DNA from: Dehalobacterium sp040766325
GTDB lineage: Bacteria > Bacillota > Dehalobacteriia > Dehalobacteriales > Dehalobacteriaceae
Length of the DNA: 64,000 nt
Assembly: GCA_040766325.1 (NCBI GenBank)
Contig: JAXGQR010000007.1
Coordinates: 88,259 to 152,258, forward strand
Reading direction: 5' to 3'
Shown here: positions 10,500 to 19,400 of the stretch, piece after piece
How the letters are laid out: the number at the start of each line of letters is the position of its first letter
Position numbering within the stretch: position 1 is the stretch's first letter
Notes under the pieces: generated by a model
What the model saw: only the letters and a program-made list of their open reading frames with translations
Database searches by the model: none
Told to the model about the DNA's origin: nothing
Made by a program: the position numbers and the translations under genes

Positions 10500-11129
10500 T
10501 TAAGAAACCAGATGGGACGTGGCCAGTTTTTTTAATTTTTCTGCCAGGTACATACCCAGTCCAATCAGGCTTTCAATGTGCAGCAGATGGGCAATAGAAG
10601 GGTCGAAAAGCATCGTGGCATTAGCCCGGACTTCCTCATCCCCTTCCCATAGTACGACACATAAAGGGATTTCGGGAAATGCCTGAAATCTCATCGCTAC
10701 GCTGCCCATGGATTCGCGCACACCTCCTAATGCTGCCCCGGCGTTTAATAATTTCTCTGGCGCCTCGCCAAAGGTGTTGATGAGAAGCTCAAGTGAATTT
10801 TTTTGGAAGGCTGGATAAAAAAGTGCCCCTCCGTGGGGGATTTCTTTCAGGGAAACCCATCTGTGATCCGGTTTAGGAGATATTTCCGAAAAGGTCAGAT
10901 AATTAAGGATGATAATGGAGGCCATAATTTCAGGGGCTTGTCCGTCAGATTTCCGTATAATGGTTTCATGGTCGCAATCCAAAATATATTCCGCATTAAA
11001 AAAGGTCAGGCTAAACTGGCGGGTTTTTTTGCAATATGATGCAGAGCGCCGCGCAGTAATTTCTTCAGGTACCATCTTTTTTAAATCCTGCCAACCCTTA
11101 TCGTAGGCGATACGGTAATTCGTTTCCAT
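10500..11129 (-). CDS. DUF3786 family protein
   Basis: The protein of about 209 residues contains the block GALFYPAFQKNSLE, then QAFPEIPLCVVLWEGDEE, which I recognise as typical of DUF3786. This family is found in anaerobes, often near corrinoid or iron-sulfur enzymes, and has no proven function. The start at 11129 (MetGluThrAsn) sits 8 bases after TGGAG; an upstream GTG is less likely. The gene lies 34 bases upstream of copB on the same strand and could be cotranscribed. No catalytic motif is obvious. Confidence 0.75.
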   Translation of the reverse strand: METNYRIAYDKGWQDLKKMVPEEITARRSASYCKKTRQFSLTFFNAEYILDCDHETIIRKSDGQAPEIMASIIILNYLTFSEISPKPDHRWVSLKEIPHGGALFYPAFQKNSLELLINTFGEAPEKLLNAGAALGGVRESMGSVAMRFQAFPEIPLCVVLWEGDEEVRANATMLFDPSIAHLLHIESLIGLGMYLAEKLKKLATSHLVS

Positions 11130-11214
11130 GGGCATCACTCCAAAATTTCGGTTTTCCTACCCTTATGAAGGAGTTCTGCACACAACCGGCTTTTCCTTCA
11201 AGCCGGGGAAGATA

Positions 11215-11784
11215 TTATTGATCAGAGATACCCGCAATAGGCCTAATTACTCTGCAGGGGTTACCCACAGCAATGACATTATCGGGGATATCCTTCGTAA
11301 CGACACTGCCCGCTCCTATGGTCACGTTATTTCCGATTTTCACCCCCGGGCAAATGATTGCTCCACCGCCAACCCACACATTATTTCCAATCATGATTGA
11401 TTTCGCATATTCTTTGCCCGTCAATCTTTCCCCTGGGTTAGTAGGGTGGGCAGCAGTGTATATTTGCACCTTAGGCGCTAAAAGTACATTATCTCCGATC
11501 ATTACTTTGTTCACGTCCAAGATCACACACCCAAAGTTCGCATAAAAATTATCACCGACCTCAATGTTATAACCATAATCACAATTAAACGGCGTTTCAA
11601 TATCAAAGGTACCTTTGGCAACAATCAATTTTTTTAAAATTTCTTGTCTTTTTTCTTTTTCACTGGGCCTGGTATGATTAAACTCAAAAATTAGGTTTTG
11701 GGCGTATTCCCTTTCTTTAACTAAAACTTGATCACTTGCATCATAAAGAGCTCCGGCGAGCATTTTTTCCTTTTCCCTTTGCAC
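11215..11784 (-). CDS. sugar O-acetyltransferase, LacA/Maa family
   Basis: The 189-residue protein has the maltose/galactoside acetyltransferase N-terminal region (REKEKMLAGALYDASD) and a left-handed beta-helix of hexapeptide repeats (IGNNVWVGGGAIICPGVKIG). Such enzymes acetylate sugars with acetyl-CoA in the cytoplasm, and AAHPTNPGERLTGKEYAK fits the active-site region. The GTG start follows GAGGAGGAAAAGATT. It appears monocistronic, with a terminator on its upstream side and a short gap to DUF3786 downstream. Confidence 0.9.
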   Translation of the reverse strand: MQREKEKMLAGALYDASDQVLVKEREYAQNLIFEFNHTRPSEKEKRQEILKKLIVAKGTFDIETPFNCDYGYNIEVGDNFYANFGCVILDVNKVMIGDNVLLAPKVQIYTAAHPTNPGERLTGKEYAKSIMIGNNVWVGGGAIICPGVKIGNNVTIGAGSVVTKDIPDNVIAVGNPCRVIRPIAGISDQ

Positions 11785-11852
11785 AATCTTTTCCTCCTCA
11801 GTTCATTAGATTAATTAAATTCAATTTTTCCTCAAAATAGTATCCTTACTCT

Positions 11853-11906
11853 AAAAAAACCATGAAATAGTACCGGGATTAAGATCCCACGTACTAACCT
11901 TCATGG
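11853..11906 (-). terminator. stacked-hairpin terminator after the radical SAM locus
   Basis: CCATGAA/TTCATGG (11860-11906) encloses AGTAC/GTACT and GGGA/TCCC pairs. On the minus strand it is followed by seven T residues, which ends transcription coming from the radical SAM gene. Confidence 0.75.
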
Positions 11907-11998
11907 TTAATATCATCATTATTGATTGTATTAAACTCTTCTTTTTTTTCTTTGATAAATTTCCTGGCATTCTTCATGCCGCTCACACCTTTAAACAA
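11894..11998 (-). CDS. possible 34-residue peptide
   Basis: A TTG-started frame follows GAGGGTG and reads LFKGVSGMKNARKFIKEKKE and onward to a TAG that lies within the terminator stem. It is lysine-rich and helical. It sits between the radical SAM gene and its terminator, so it would be cotranscribed. I do not recognise it. An alternative is that it is the untranslated tail of the operon. Confidence 0.3.
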   Translation of the reverse strand: MFKGVSGMKNARKFIKEKKEEFNTINNDDINHEG

Positions 11999-12018
11999 TA
12001 AGCGACACCCTCTTTTAT

Positions 12019-12894
12019 CTACATATGTTCCAACTCTTCTTTTTGTATGTTGTAAATGTCAACACAATTAATCACTGTGTCCAAAATATTAAGTAGGTGT
12101 TCCTTATGTTGTGTTAACAAACCCACAAGGGGGACATTGTTTGATAAATGAGTACCAACAAAAAGACAATTCCCCACATGTAAGTTTCTTAAGAATAATT
12201 GTTCTTCCAATAAAATTTCCCCGGCGTTAATTCTACAAAGGAACCATTTTCAATTTCTTTGTAAAGTACAGTTCCTGGCCATGCTGTTAATGTCATTACT
12301 CTGATTGTCTTAGGATGAATTTTGTTATACAACTCGGCAGTTTTTATAGCATGCTCCTGCCAGAATGCTTTTCCACCCAGTCCTAATATGGAACTAAGGG
12401 AGTAAGGAATGCCCACATGATCAAGTGTATGAAACGCGCTCAGCATATCCTCTATCGTTTCACCTTTATGACAATTTTTCAGAATTCTGGCGCTACCCGA
12501 TTCTACGCCAATATAGAGATCACCTAAGCCTAAGCTTCTTAATTCCAGTAACTCTTCCTTTGGTTTTTCTGTTTACATCGTCTGCCCGGGCATACATACT
12601 TATTTTTTGAATTTCAGGCAGGTATTGATGGATCATGCCAAAAATTCGTTTCAAAAATGCCGTTTTTAGTATAAGAGCATTTGCCCCCACCAAAAACACT
12701 GACTTTCTCTCTAATCTCAATTCGCTTAAATCCATGATTTCCTTTTCTATGCTCTCCATTGGTACCGTGGAAAATTTCACCAACTGGTTTTGGCAAAAAG
12801 TACATTTTCCATGGGTACATCCTTTCGTCACTTCCACCAATAAGCTGTTTGCTTCCAATGGAGGACGATAGTATAATTGTTCCTGGTTTTCCAT
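12019..12894 (-). pseudogene. radical SAM protein, frameshifted twice
   Basis: The start ATG at 12894 follows AAGGAG. An N-terminal cluster motif GCTHGKCTFC (Cys-x4-Cys-x2-Cys) marks a radical SAM enzyme of the type that uses S-adenosylmethionine and a [4Fe-4S] cluster. The protein then shifts frame near 12558 at AAAGGAAG and continues as LGDLYIGVESGS, typical of the SAM barrel. It shifts again near 12218 at a GGGG run, continuing as EEQLFLRNLHVGN to the stop at 12019. The restored protein is about 290 residues. Both shifts are at short homopolymers. The reaction is unknown, and it is the only gene in its unit. Confidence 0.75.
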
Positions 12895-13012
12895 AATCCC
12901 ATTCTCCTTTTTCATCTGACCCCCGTATTCCCGGACCTAGTATCGGGCTTCTTCCCCATTCCTCTGACTCCTTTATCCCTGGGTAATTCATATAATGTTG
13001 CGCCCTACCAGG

Positions 13013-13056
13013 AAAAAATAAGTGGTGATTAGGTTTCAATTGCCAAATCACCACTT
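13013..13056 (-). terminator. terminator after the GrdB-like gene
   Basis: AAGTGGTGATT (13020-13030) pairs with AATCACCACTT (13046-13056). The minus strand then reads ATTTTTT. It lies about 50 bases after the grdB-like stop at 13108, supporting an end beyond the UGA. Confidence 0.85.
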
Positions 13057-13107
13057 AAAGAGTTGGAGAAATCCATCTCGACCACCAATGACTATGACCT
13101 ACTACAT

Positions 13108-14397
13108 TTAGCTTTCAAGTTTCAACTTATCCAATGCTTCACGCGTTAAATCTAATCGAAATTCTTTTTCCTGTTCCAACGGAAGGGAAGGATCTCCAAG
13201 GGGATGAATGATGCTTGGAGAGAAACACAGACGCTTAATACCGACGGATATTGCCACAACACCCATATTTGTGATCTGAACTACCGGATAGCCGCTGGTT
13301 TCCAGTTCTTTTGCTATTGTTGCACCGCAACGAGTACTGGTACCTCAGGTTGATGTGAGAACAATGGCATCAACTCCCGAATTTTTCAGGTGGGCAATGA
13401 TCTCTTTCGCAATTTTTTTGCCGTTTTCAGTAGATCCGCCCAGACCGGTCGTAGACATAAATTCATCATATATTTTCCCTATATAACCCTGTTCCTCCAA
13501 TTTGCGCATTGCATCCAGGGGAATAAGACGATCTGGATCATCTACAACGTATTTACCGTCATATCCGGGATGATTGACGATCCAGTCTCCGCCTTTGAGA
13601 TCGTTCTGTTCCTTTAAGGAATAGGAAGCAAAACGATCTGCATTAAAGGCAGGCATTTTATCCGGATTGCCTGTTGGATAAAGGCCGCCGTCGGTAATCA
13701 TGGCAATGGTTGCTTTGGATAAATTCTTAATGGGTTCAGCAAATTTAATATCCATATCTGCATTAACCGGTACTTCTGTTTGATAAGGACGGCCGTAAAA
13801 CCGATCAAGTGCAATATCAACCAGTCGTTTTGCCCCGTTATACTCTGCCCGGACACAGCGCATAATGTTGCGCCTGATGTAGCCCTCAGCTTCCGGACTT
13901 CCGATTTCCTCATGATTCACTAATTTGGTCGCCAGCTTCGCGATATTCTCCAGATCTGATTTCATCGTGCGAGCATTCATTCCTGTTTCCACGATAAACA
14001 AATACCTCTTATATATTTCCACACCGGGATTTTCCGGATACATGGCGGTAATAGCCGGAACACCTAACTTATTTTGACTGGTTACGCATACAGAACCGCA
14101 GGCAACTCCGTAGCGCCCTGCATTAAAAGCCGGCCCGGCTACAACCAAATCTGGCTTGAACTTGGCAATTTCATCTACAACTTGCTCAGTTACCTGCTCA
14201 AGTTGTTCTGCGATGTAGTTGTCACCGCAGATGATTGTTGCCACTATTTCAAATTGATCGCCTAAGCAAGACTCAAAAATTTTCCCTGGTCCAACAGCCC
14301 CTTCTTTGACTTCTATTCCCATGTCAGCAGTATCTTCACCACCGTACTGGCCAAAGAATTGGTTGATATAATGAACGACTTTAAATTTGTCAGCCAT
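13108..14397 (-). CDS. GrdB-like selenoprotein, reductase component B subunit
   Basis: The frame has an in-frame UGA at 13345-13347 and then continues for 79 codons to TAA at 13108-13110. With UGA read as selenocysteine the protein is 429 residues, close to the usual 436 of glycine/betaine/sarcosine reductase protein B. Family landmarks are VVHYINQFFG at the start, PAFNAGRYGVACGS near residue 88, and VLTST-U-GTSTRCGAT around Sec351. The tail contains HPLGDPSLP, also a family block. GrdB proteins normally have Sec-x2-Cys-x2-Cys; here the first Cys is Ser354 and the second is Cys357. It lies 29 bases after the grdE-like gene, with an anion transporter upstream. The substrate is not glycine by default and is unknown. 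Confidence 0.9.
13319..13331 (-). promoter_or_regulatory. SECIS-like hairpin after the UGA of the GrdB-like gene
   Basis: On the minus strand GTTGC-GGT-GCAAC forms a 5-bp stem with a GGU loop, 13 bases after the UGA. Bacterial SECIS elements are short hairpins at this distance with a G and U in the loop, recognised by SelB. It is within coding sequence, as expected. Confidence 0.6.
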
Positions 14398-14426
14398 GAT
14401 GTGTATCCTCCTTTTCTACAATTTTT

Positions 14427-15699
14427 TTAAAACTTAAAGGATGTATACATGGAAGCGCCAATCTGATTAAGCCCGCCTCGGACCATCCAGTTATTCGTTT
14501 TTACCGGCCCGTCAAGAGGAGTATCTTTAAAAGGGACATAATCGATGCATTTTCCAATGACCCGATCTATTTTAGGTAGATCTAAAGGCTGCAAACAGCC
14601 GGCAGAAATAATAACCTTGGCATTAGGTGTATTAAAAAGCAATCCCTCTTCGCTGCCCATACTGGTCGCTAAAGCTTCCGTCTGAATCATAGCCACCTGC
14701 ACTCCTGCTTCCTCGCAAAGATCACATACCGTTGCACAATCAATCTGAGGATGTCCGCCGCTTTCTTTGGTGATCAGTAAAATATCGGTATCGAGAATAT
14801 CTTTTGCCAGCCTGGTGGTAAAAATAGCGTTTCTAAATTTGTTTTCCATAGCGAAATGGACAGTTGCCACAATAATTCCGACAAAATTCAGATCTTTGCC
14901 ATGACGACTGTAAAGTTCTTCGATAATAGGCTGATTCTGATAAAAGTAAGTTGGTGAGGAGTTGACGATCTGATCATGATTAAAGTTAATTAACGCACCA
15001 TCGAGGATTTCATTGGGGTCCAATATCGTAGGAAATGCTTCCATAGCATCGCTGCCATAGAGACGATCGGTTTGAATACGTTCCAAATTACAATTATACA
15101 TGACATAAGCGATGCGGGGCAGTAATTTCCCCTCCTGATCCTCGAAGTCGCCCTTGGTAAGATGATAGTCTTTAATTTCGTCAGGCACGCAGTTGATGGC
15201 GGAAGTGGCAAGAGCCTTGGCAATCTTCAGTGAAGCCTGCTTCTGTGCATCCATATAAGTATATTTGTCCACACCTTCTGCCGGTTGGGCAATCAATACT
15301 ACGTGAATCATTTGAGAGAAAGCCGTATGTTCGGCAGCAGGACCTGACATATCGATCAAATGACCATTGACTTTCATCATTTCGTAGGTTTCGGTGACAA
15401 CAACACCGCGCAGAAACAGAGATTTTCCTGTGCCCACCCGAACCATATCACCTAATAAACCGGGAAATGTTGCACTTTCATGATCAACTTTGACCATAGG
15501 CTGAATCACATCACCGGCACTGGCAATACGACAGCTATCGCCAGGGAAAGCCAGTTCAAGATCGACGCTTTTGAATCTGCTATCAGAAACCATTTTTAAA
15601 ATTTCTTCTTTGTTGATAAATAATTTGTGGCCTTCTTACATATGTTTTATCTGCAAAACCCACATCATGAATATCAACAAACAGTTTTTGTAAACTCAT
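14427..15699 (-). pseudogene. GrdE-like reductase proprotein, frameshifted near the N-terminus
   Basis: Translation should start at ATG 15697-15699, behind AAAGGAG, and read LQKLFVDIHDVGFADKTYV. One extra A near 15634 shifts the frame, after which the protein continues as EGHKLFINKEEILKMVSDSR to the stop at 14427. The restored length is 423 residues, as for GrdE. Matching family blocks are DMSGPAAEHTAFSQ and IEELYSRHGKDLNFVG. In GrdE an Asn-Cys bond (about Cys242) self-cleaves and the Cys becomes the pyruvoyl group that binds the substrate amine. The aligned segment here is ALINFNHDQIVNSSPTY, with His at about 241 in place of Cys. If that alignment holds, this subunit cannot form the pyruvoyl group. 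Confidence 0.8.
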
Positions 15700-15863
15700 G
15701 CTGCAAACACTCCTTTCAAAATTTGGCTTTTGGAATATAACCCTTAAGGTAAAAGCTTTATAGATATCGTATTAGTGTATTAACGTCTTATTGTGTATAA
15801 CATGGATAACACCGATCGTAACGAGTTTTCTAACCATAGATTATTTTTTAAGATGAATTAAGG

Positions 15864-17306
15864 TTAGTTAATCAACCCCAGCAATTGCCAATAAGGTACG
15901 CTAACCAGCAAGCCAATAATTGTGACAACTGTGTAAGCAAAACAATATTTAATCGTTTGCTTGTAACCAATCAATTCTTCTCCTCCCGCTGATTCAAAAG
16001 CAGCAATGAACTGAATATTTTGATAATATACTACCCATGGCATAACAGAAACATAGGCCGTAATCCCTGCAATCCACGGGCTGATACCTGCGTTAAGGCA
16101 GAAGGGCGTCAGGATAACTATAAAAAGGGTAAATGCAGTCATATGATCAACAATAATCAGACGGATAACAAACATGGCAATTGCTGCCGTAAAAACAAAA
16201 AGATATGGGTTGCCCGTAACTCTTTCCATATAAGGTCCAAAAGTTTCCCCGATCCATGCTGGAATCCCTACAGTGGAAAGTACGGTAGCCAAACCCATAA
16301 CTCCTCCGGCAAATGTAATCAAACCCCAATTTATTTTTGTATTATAATCCTGCGGCGATATGACTTTAAAGGCGATGAGGAGAGCACAACCGACTATAGC
16401 CGGAATAGCTGCAGGAATCTTGGTAATCGATTCCAACACCCAAAAAATCACACACAGCGCTAATATTGTTAATGTAACTTTTTCATCTCGCGACATAGGT
16501 CCAAGTTCTTCAAGCTGTTTTTTGACACTATCTTTAGGAAGAGGTGTCTCTTCATCAGGCTTATAGAGCTTAATTATTGAAAAAAAGCAGCCTATCAAAA
16601 ATACGATCGCCCACGGAATCATGACCATGAACCAATATGTCCATGTAAACTGCGCCTGTACATCCGTTGGCAACAAAGCGTGAATCATATAACCAAAAAA
16701 GGATGCACTGATAAAAATTGGTCCTGTCAGAGAGAAGCCGCTATACATAGCAGAAAATAGACCGCCCATCCCCTTGGATCCTGGCTTAAACCCTAATTTC
16801 TGGCCAATTCCTGCAGCCATGGGACCAGCAATAGTAACCTTCGCCATTGTACTGGGAATTAATGGGGCAATCAATGTCCCTGACGCCATTAATGCCATAA
16901 CTTGACCCTTAAAATTAGGCGGGAATACTCTCATCGCCAGTAATGCGATTCGTCCAAGTAATCCGCTCTTGGTAACAGCAGCACCAATACCAAAAACGCC
17001 GATCAGCAACCAGATTGTTTTGCCGGCAAATGCGCCAAAAGCAGTTTCAAAAGGTACGATGCCTAAAAGAAACCATGCACAGCACATTAAAAGCATGACA
17101 ACAAAATTAGGCATAGGGTTAAATATCCAGTTAATAATTGCCCACATCAACAGTCCCAAAGTCCACATAGCCAGTGTTGTCAAACCTGCAGGAGGTGGGA
17201 TAAATGCTATGATTACACCGATAATGATCGCTGCAATTTCACTGTAAAATTTTTTTTGAGAAATATTAAGCTTTTTGTCTTTTCGACTCTCTATAGAAGG
17301 CTCCAT
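15864..17306 (-). CDS. DASS/SLC13-type anion:sodium symporter
   Basis: The 480-residue protein has about 12 membrane helices. It resembles CitT/SLC13 carriers of di- and tricarboxylates or sulfate (TLIAPLIPSTMAKVTIAGPM, later DHMTAFTLFIVILTPF). It lies 165 bases upstream of the GrdE/GrdB-like pair on the same strand. The gap 15700-15863 shows no terminator, so the three may share a transcript. The transporter probably brings in the substrate of the reductase pair or exports its product. An anion carrier is not what glycine or betaine reductase clusters usually have. Confidence 0.88.
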   Translation of the reverse strand: MEPSIESRKDKKLNISQKKFYSEIAAIIIGVIIAFIPPPAGLTTLAMWTLGLLMWAIINWIFNPMPNFVVMLLMCCAWFLLGIVPFETAFGAFAGKTIWLLIGVFGIGAAVTKSGLLGRIALLAMRVFPPNFKGQVMALMASGTLIAPLIPSTMAKVTIAGPMAAGIGQKLGFKPGSKGMGGLFSAMYSGFSLTGPIFISASFFGYMIHALLPTDVQAQFTWTYWFMVMIPWAIVFLIGCFFSIIKLYKPDEETPLPKDSVKKQLEELGPMSRDEKVTLTILALCVIFWVLESITKIPAAIPAIVGCALLIAFKVISPQDYNTKINWGLITFAGGVMGLATVLSTVGIPAWIGETFGPYMERVTGNPYLFVFTAAIAMFVIRLIIVDHMTAFTLFIVILTPFCLNAGISPWIAGITAYVSVMPWVVYYQNIQFIAAFESAGGEELIGYKQTIKYCFAYTVVTIIGLLVSVPYWQLLGLIN

Positions 17307-17461
17307 GATAACACTCCTTTCTATTTTGACCCTTTAGACTTTAAGAAATAAAAGTATTTCTCCTTTTTATATCTTCTCTCGTTCCTTCCCTCCTTTACTT
17401 AAAGTTTTTCTTAATCCTTCATCCACTCCTTTCTTTATTGATTAATGCTTTCACCTAGCCT

Positions 17462-17751
17462 CGTCAAAGCTGTCTCAAGGGTCTGCTCAAGGGTGTCTAA
17501 TTTTGCCACTGTTTAACCCAAGTGCACATAAACATCGTTTCTATGATATAAGTTAAAATCAGAACCAAAAGGATAACAATTTTCTTTCGGTATCTAACCA
17601 ACCACAAGTAGGTTGTGAGCATGGGATCATACGCAAGAGAAGTATTGTCCAAAAACATCTCTACATTACAGTTGTTTTCTCTTAAAGCTTTAATCGCTTA
17701 TATCGCAGCTCCTCCCTTACCAATAGTTGCTATGATATTAGACTTGGCCAT
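17462..17751 (-). pseudogene. decayed copy of the start of the flavoprotein gene at 23.3-24.55 kb
   Basis: From the ATG at 17749-17751 the minus strand reads MAKSNIIATIGKGGAAI, then a stop where the intact paralogue (start 24550) has Tyr18. Matching continues with substitutions and indels through the equivalent of about 95 codons (for example ALRENNCNVE and AYDPMLT). The copy also includes the upstream leader hairpin and the TTGACATGCTCAATTATG promoter segment. No frame is open, so it is a non-functional remnant of a duplication. Confidence 0.85.
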
Positions 17752-17788
17752 AACGAATTATCACCGAACTTATTATTTACCAAATGTT

Positions 17789-17822
17789 TACCTATAAGTA
17801 ACCTTCGAGTTACTTGTAGGTA
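17789..17822. repeat. leader hairpin, copy 1
   Basis: The arms TACCTATAAGTAACC and AGTTACTTGTAGGTA enclose a TTCG loop. It corresponds to the hairpin at 24634-24667. Three base pairs differ between copies but pairing is kept, with one G-U and one end mismatch. It lies just upstream of the flavoprotein remnant start, as in the intact copy. Confidence 0.85.
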
Positions 17823-18247
17823 AACTATTCGCCTTTAGGGTTTTCCCCTTCTTTAAATGATATTTTATTAAATTATTTTTATAACATTAATATTTAGATA
17901 AATTTTTTTTATGTTTCACCATTTAAGAAAACTGTTTGACATGCTCAATTATGTGAAAAACACAGATAGCAAATTGTGATAAGATAAAAATTATGGGCTG
18001 TGTCATAAGCACAAGCATGTTGCTTATGACACAGCCCTTTCTAACTTGCGGATTTTAAAGTTCCTCTTGCCCCTTTTGATAAAATCACCTAATGTCCGAT
18101 TACGGATGTTAATCATATTGTTAAAAAATATACACGTAAGGAAGACGAAAACTATGTCGGCAGTTGCAAAAAATGGCCCATAACAAGATTTTATAGGGCA
18201 ATACCTAGGATCGGAACTTTAAAGATCCGTCTTTTTTTACATTATAG
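17823..18247. other. gene-free stretch with remnant promoter region
   Basis: The segment 17850-17960 matches 24690-24790, including AAACTGTTTGACATGCTCAATTATG, so it is the end of the duplicated leader. Similarity stops just before the long hairpin at 17995. From 18038 to 18247 I find no start, ribosome site or recognisable coding frame. A minus-strand frame reading DFIKRGKRNFKIRKLERAVS could be a transposase tail, but I cannot identify it. Confidence 0.55.
17995..18037. repeat. 17-bp perfect inverted repeat, possible IS remnant end
   Basis: GGGCTGTGTCATAAGCA (17995-18011) pairs perfectly with TGCTTATGACACAGCCC (18021-18037) across a 9-base loop, followed by TTTCT. It sits exactly where the duplicated leader similarity ends. 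The GGGCTGTGTC ends recall termini of some insertion sequences, but it could also be a terminator for plus-strand transcripts. Confidence 0.6.
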
Positions 18248-19297
18248 TTAATTCCAACCATTGACTCTGGCTGCTTTCACCATCTGAAAAACATTAATGG
18301 GCGGTGAATAAGCAGGAATGTCACAACCAGGCATCAGAGCAAAACCGGCAAGATCCTTTCCTTCTTCTATGGATTTTCTGCTGTCCTCCAACACTTGGTC
18401 GGGATTTCCGCTTCTGATAATCAAAGGATCCACATGACCACCCATAATATGGTTCGGGAGATGTTGAGCCGCAAATTGTAAGGGAGTCTCTATCCCAAAG
18501 CTGAAAAGACTCTTTTGAGGCCAGGGCATCTTGCCGAAGTATGGCAGATTAGCCTTTTGCTCACTGCAAAGATGGGAAAAACATTTTTTTATCCCTGCCT
18601 GAGAAAATTTATCTAGCATTTCATTCATGTAGGGAAAAACAAACTCCTCGAAATGCTTAGGCGAAATCAACTTATTGCTTTCGGTGGCGCACCCCACAAT
18701 GGGCATCAAATTTTCAGCACCAAATTTTTTGATCCACTGGTCACACAATTGTAGAGAAAAATCTGTAGAAATTCTGGATAGGTGATGTACAATTTCCGGC
18801 GCCTCAATCATCCACATCATTAGTTTTTCCACGCCCACCATACAGGAAGCCATAGTCAAAGGACCATTAGCTTGAAAAGAAACAGGAACTCCTTCTTCTG
18901 CCTGGTAATTGGAAAACTCCAGATTAATAGGAATACAGCCTGCCTCAAGTATGTTCTCCGGCACCTGAAGTTTTTCCGCTTGCTCCATGGTTTCCGCAGC
19001 ATATTTGGCAACAACCGGCGACTCTCCTTCTTTTCTGGGCAGACGAATCTCGCCGCCAAATTCCCAGCCTCCGTACATGGCATAAGCATAGATATTCAGC
19101 CGATCATATCCGTAGAATTCCGCCGCCCGGGTTTGTGCCTTAAAACTTGCTTTTCCATTTTCATAGACTTCAGAAATAGGGATTCCGTTTACCACCGCAA
19201 TGTGCCCAAACATAAAGGGAATCACGGGAACACGATCTAATTCTTCTCCTTTAAACATGGCTACTACCCTTTGATCAGACTGCATTTGGTCACTCAT
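18248..19297 (-). CDS. UroD/MtaA-like methyltransferase homologue, copy 2
   Basis: The 349-residue protein belongs to the uroporphyrinogen decarboxylase superfamily, in the branch of MtaA/CmuA cobamide methyltransferases. It begins (after AAGGAG) with MSDQMQSDQRVVAMFKGEEL. A zinc-type site is visible as SHLCSE (His242, Cys244) with a late Cys325 in MPGCDIPAYSPP, like the His-x-Cys...Cys of MtaA. That site activates a thiol or similar methyl acceptor. It is about 60% like its neighbour at 19401-20456, from which it is separated by 103 bases. No corrinoid protein gene is nearby, so the methyl donor is not clear. Confidence 0.85.
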   Translation of the reverse strand: MSDQMQSDQRVVAMFKGEELDRVPVIPFMFGHIAVVNGIPISEVYENGKASFKAQTRAAEFYGYDRLNIYAYAMYGGWEFGGEIRLPRKEGESPVVAKYAAETMEQAEKLQVPENILEAGCIPINLEFSNYQAEEGVPVSFQANGPLTMASCMVGVEKLMMWMIEAPEIVHHLSRISTDFSLQLCDQWIKKFGAENLMPIVGCATESNKLISPKHFEEFVFPYMNEMLDKFSQAGIKKCFSHLCSEQKANLPYFGKMPWPQKSLFSFGIETPLQFAAQHLPNHIMGGHVDPLIIRSGNPDQVLEDSRKSIEEGKDLAGFALMPGCDIPAYSPPINVFQMVKAARVNGWN

Positions 19298-19400
19298 GTT
19301 TAACATCTCCTTGAGAAAAAGTATTTTTTAGATTTTTCTCAAATATAATTAGCCCGATTTCATATACACTTTAATAAAATCCTTACGAAAACGGCCCTCT

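Noticed and set aside
12614..13054. 146-codon minus frame overlapping the radical SAM start
   Set aside because: It runs over the grdB terminator and the radical SAM N-terminus in another frame, without similarity to any family that I know.
17615..17797. 60-codon plus-strand frame
   Set aside because: It is antisense to the flavoprotein remnant and has no ribosome site.
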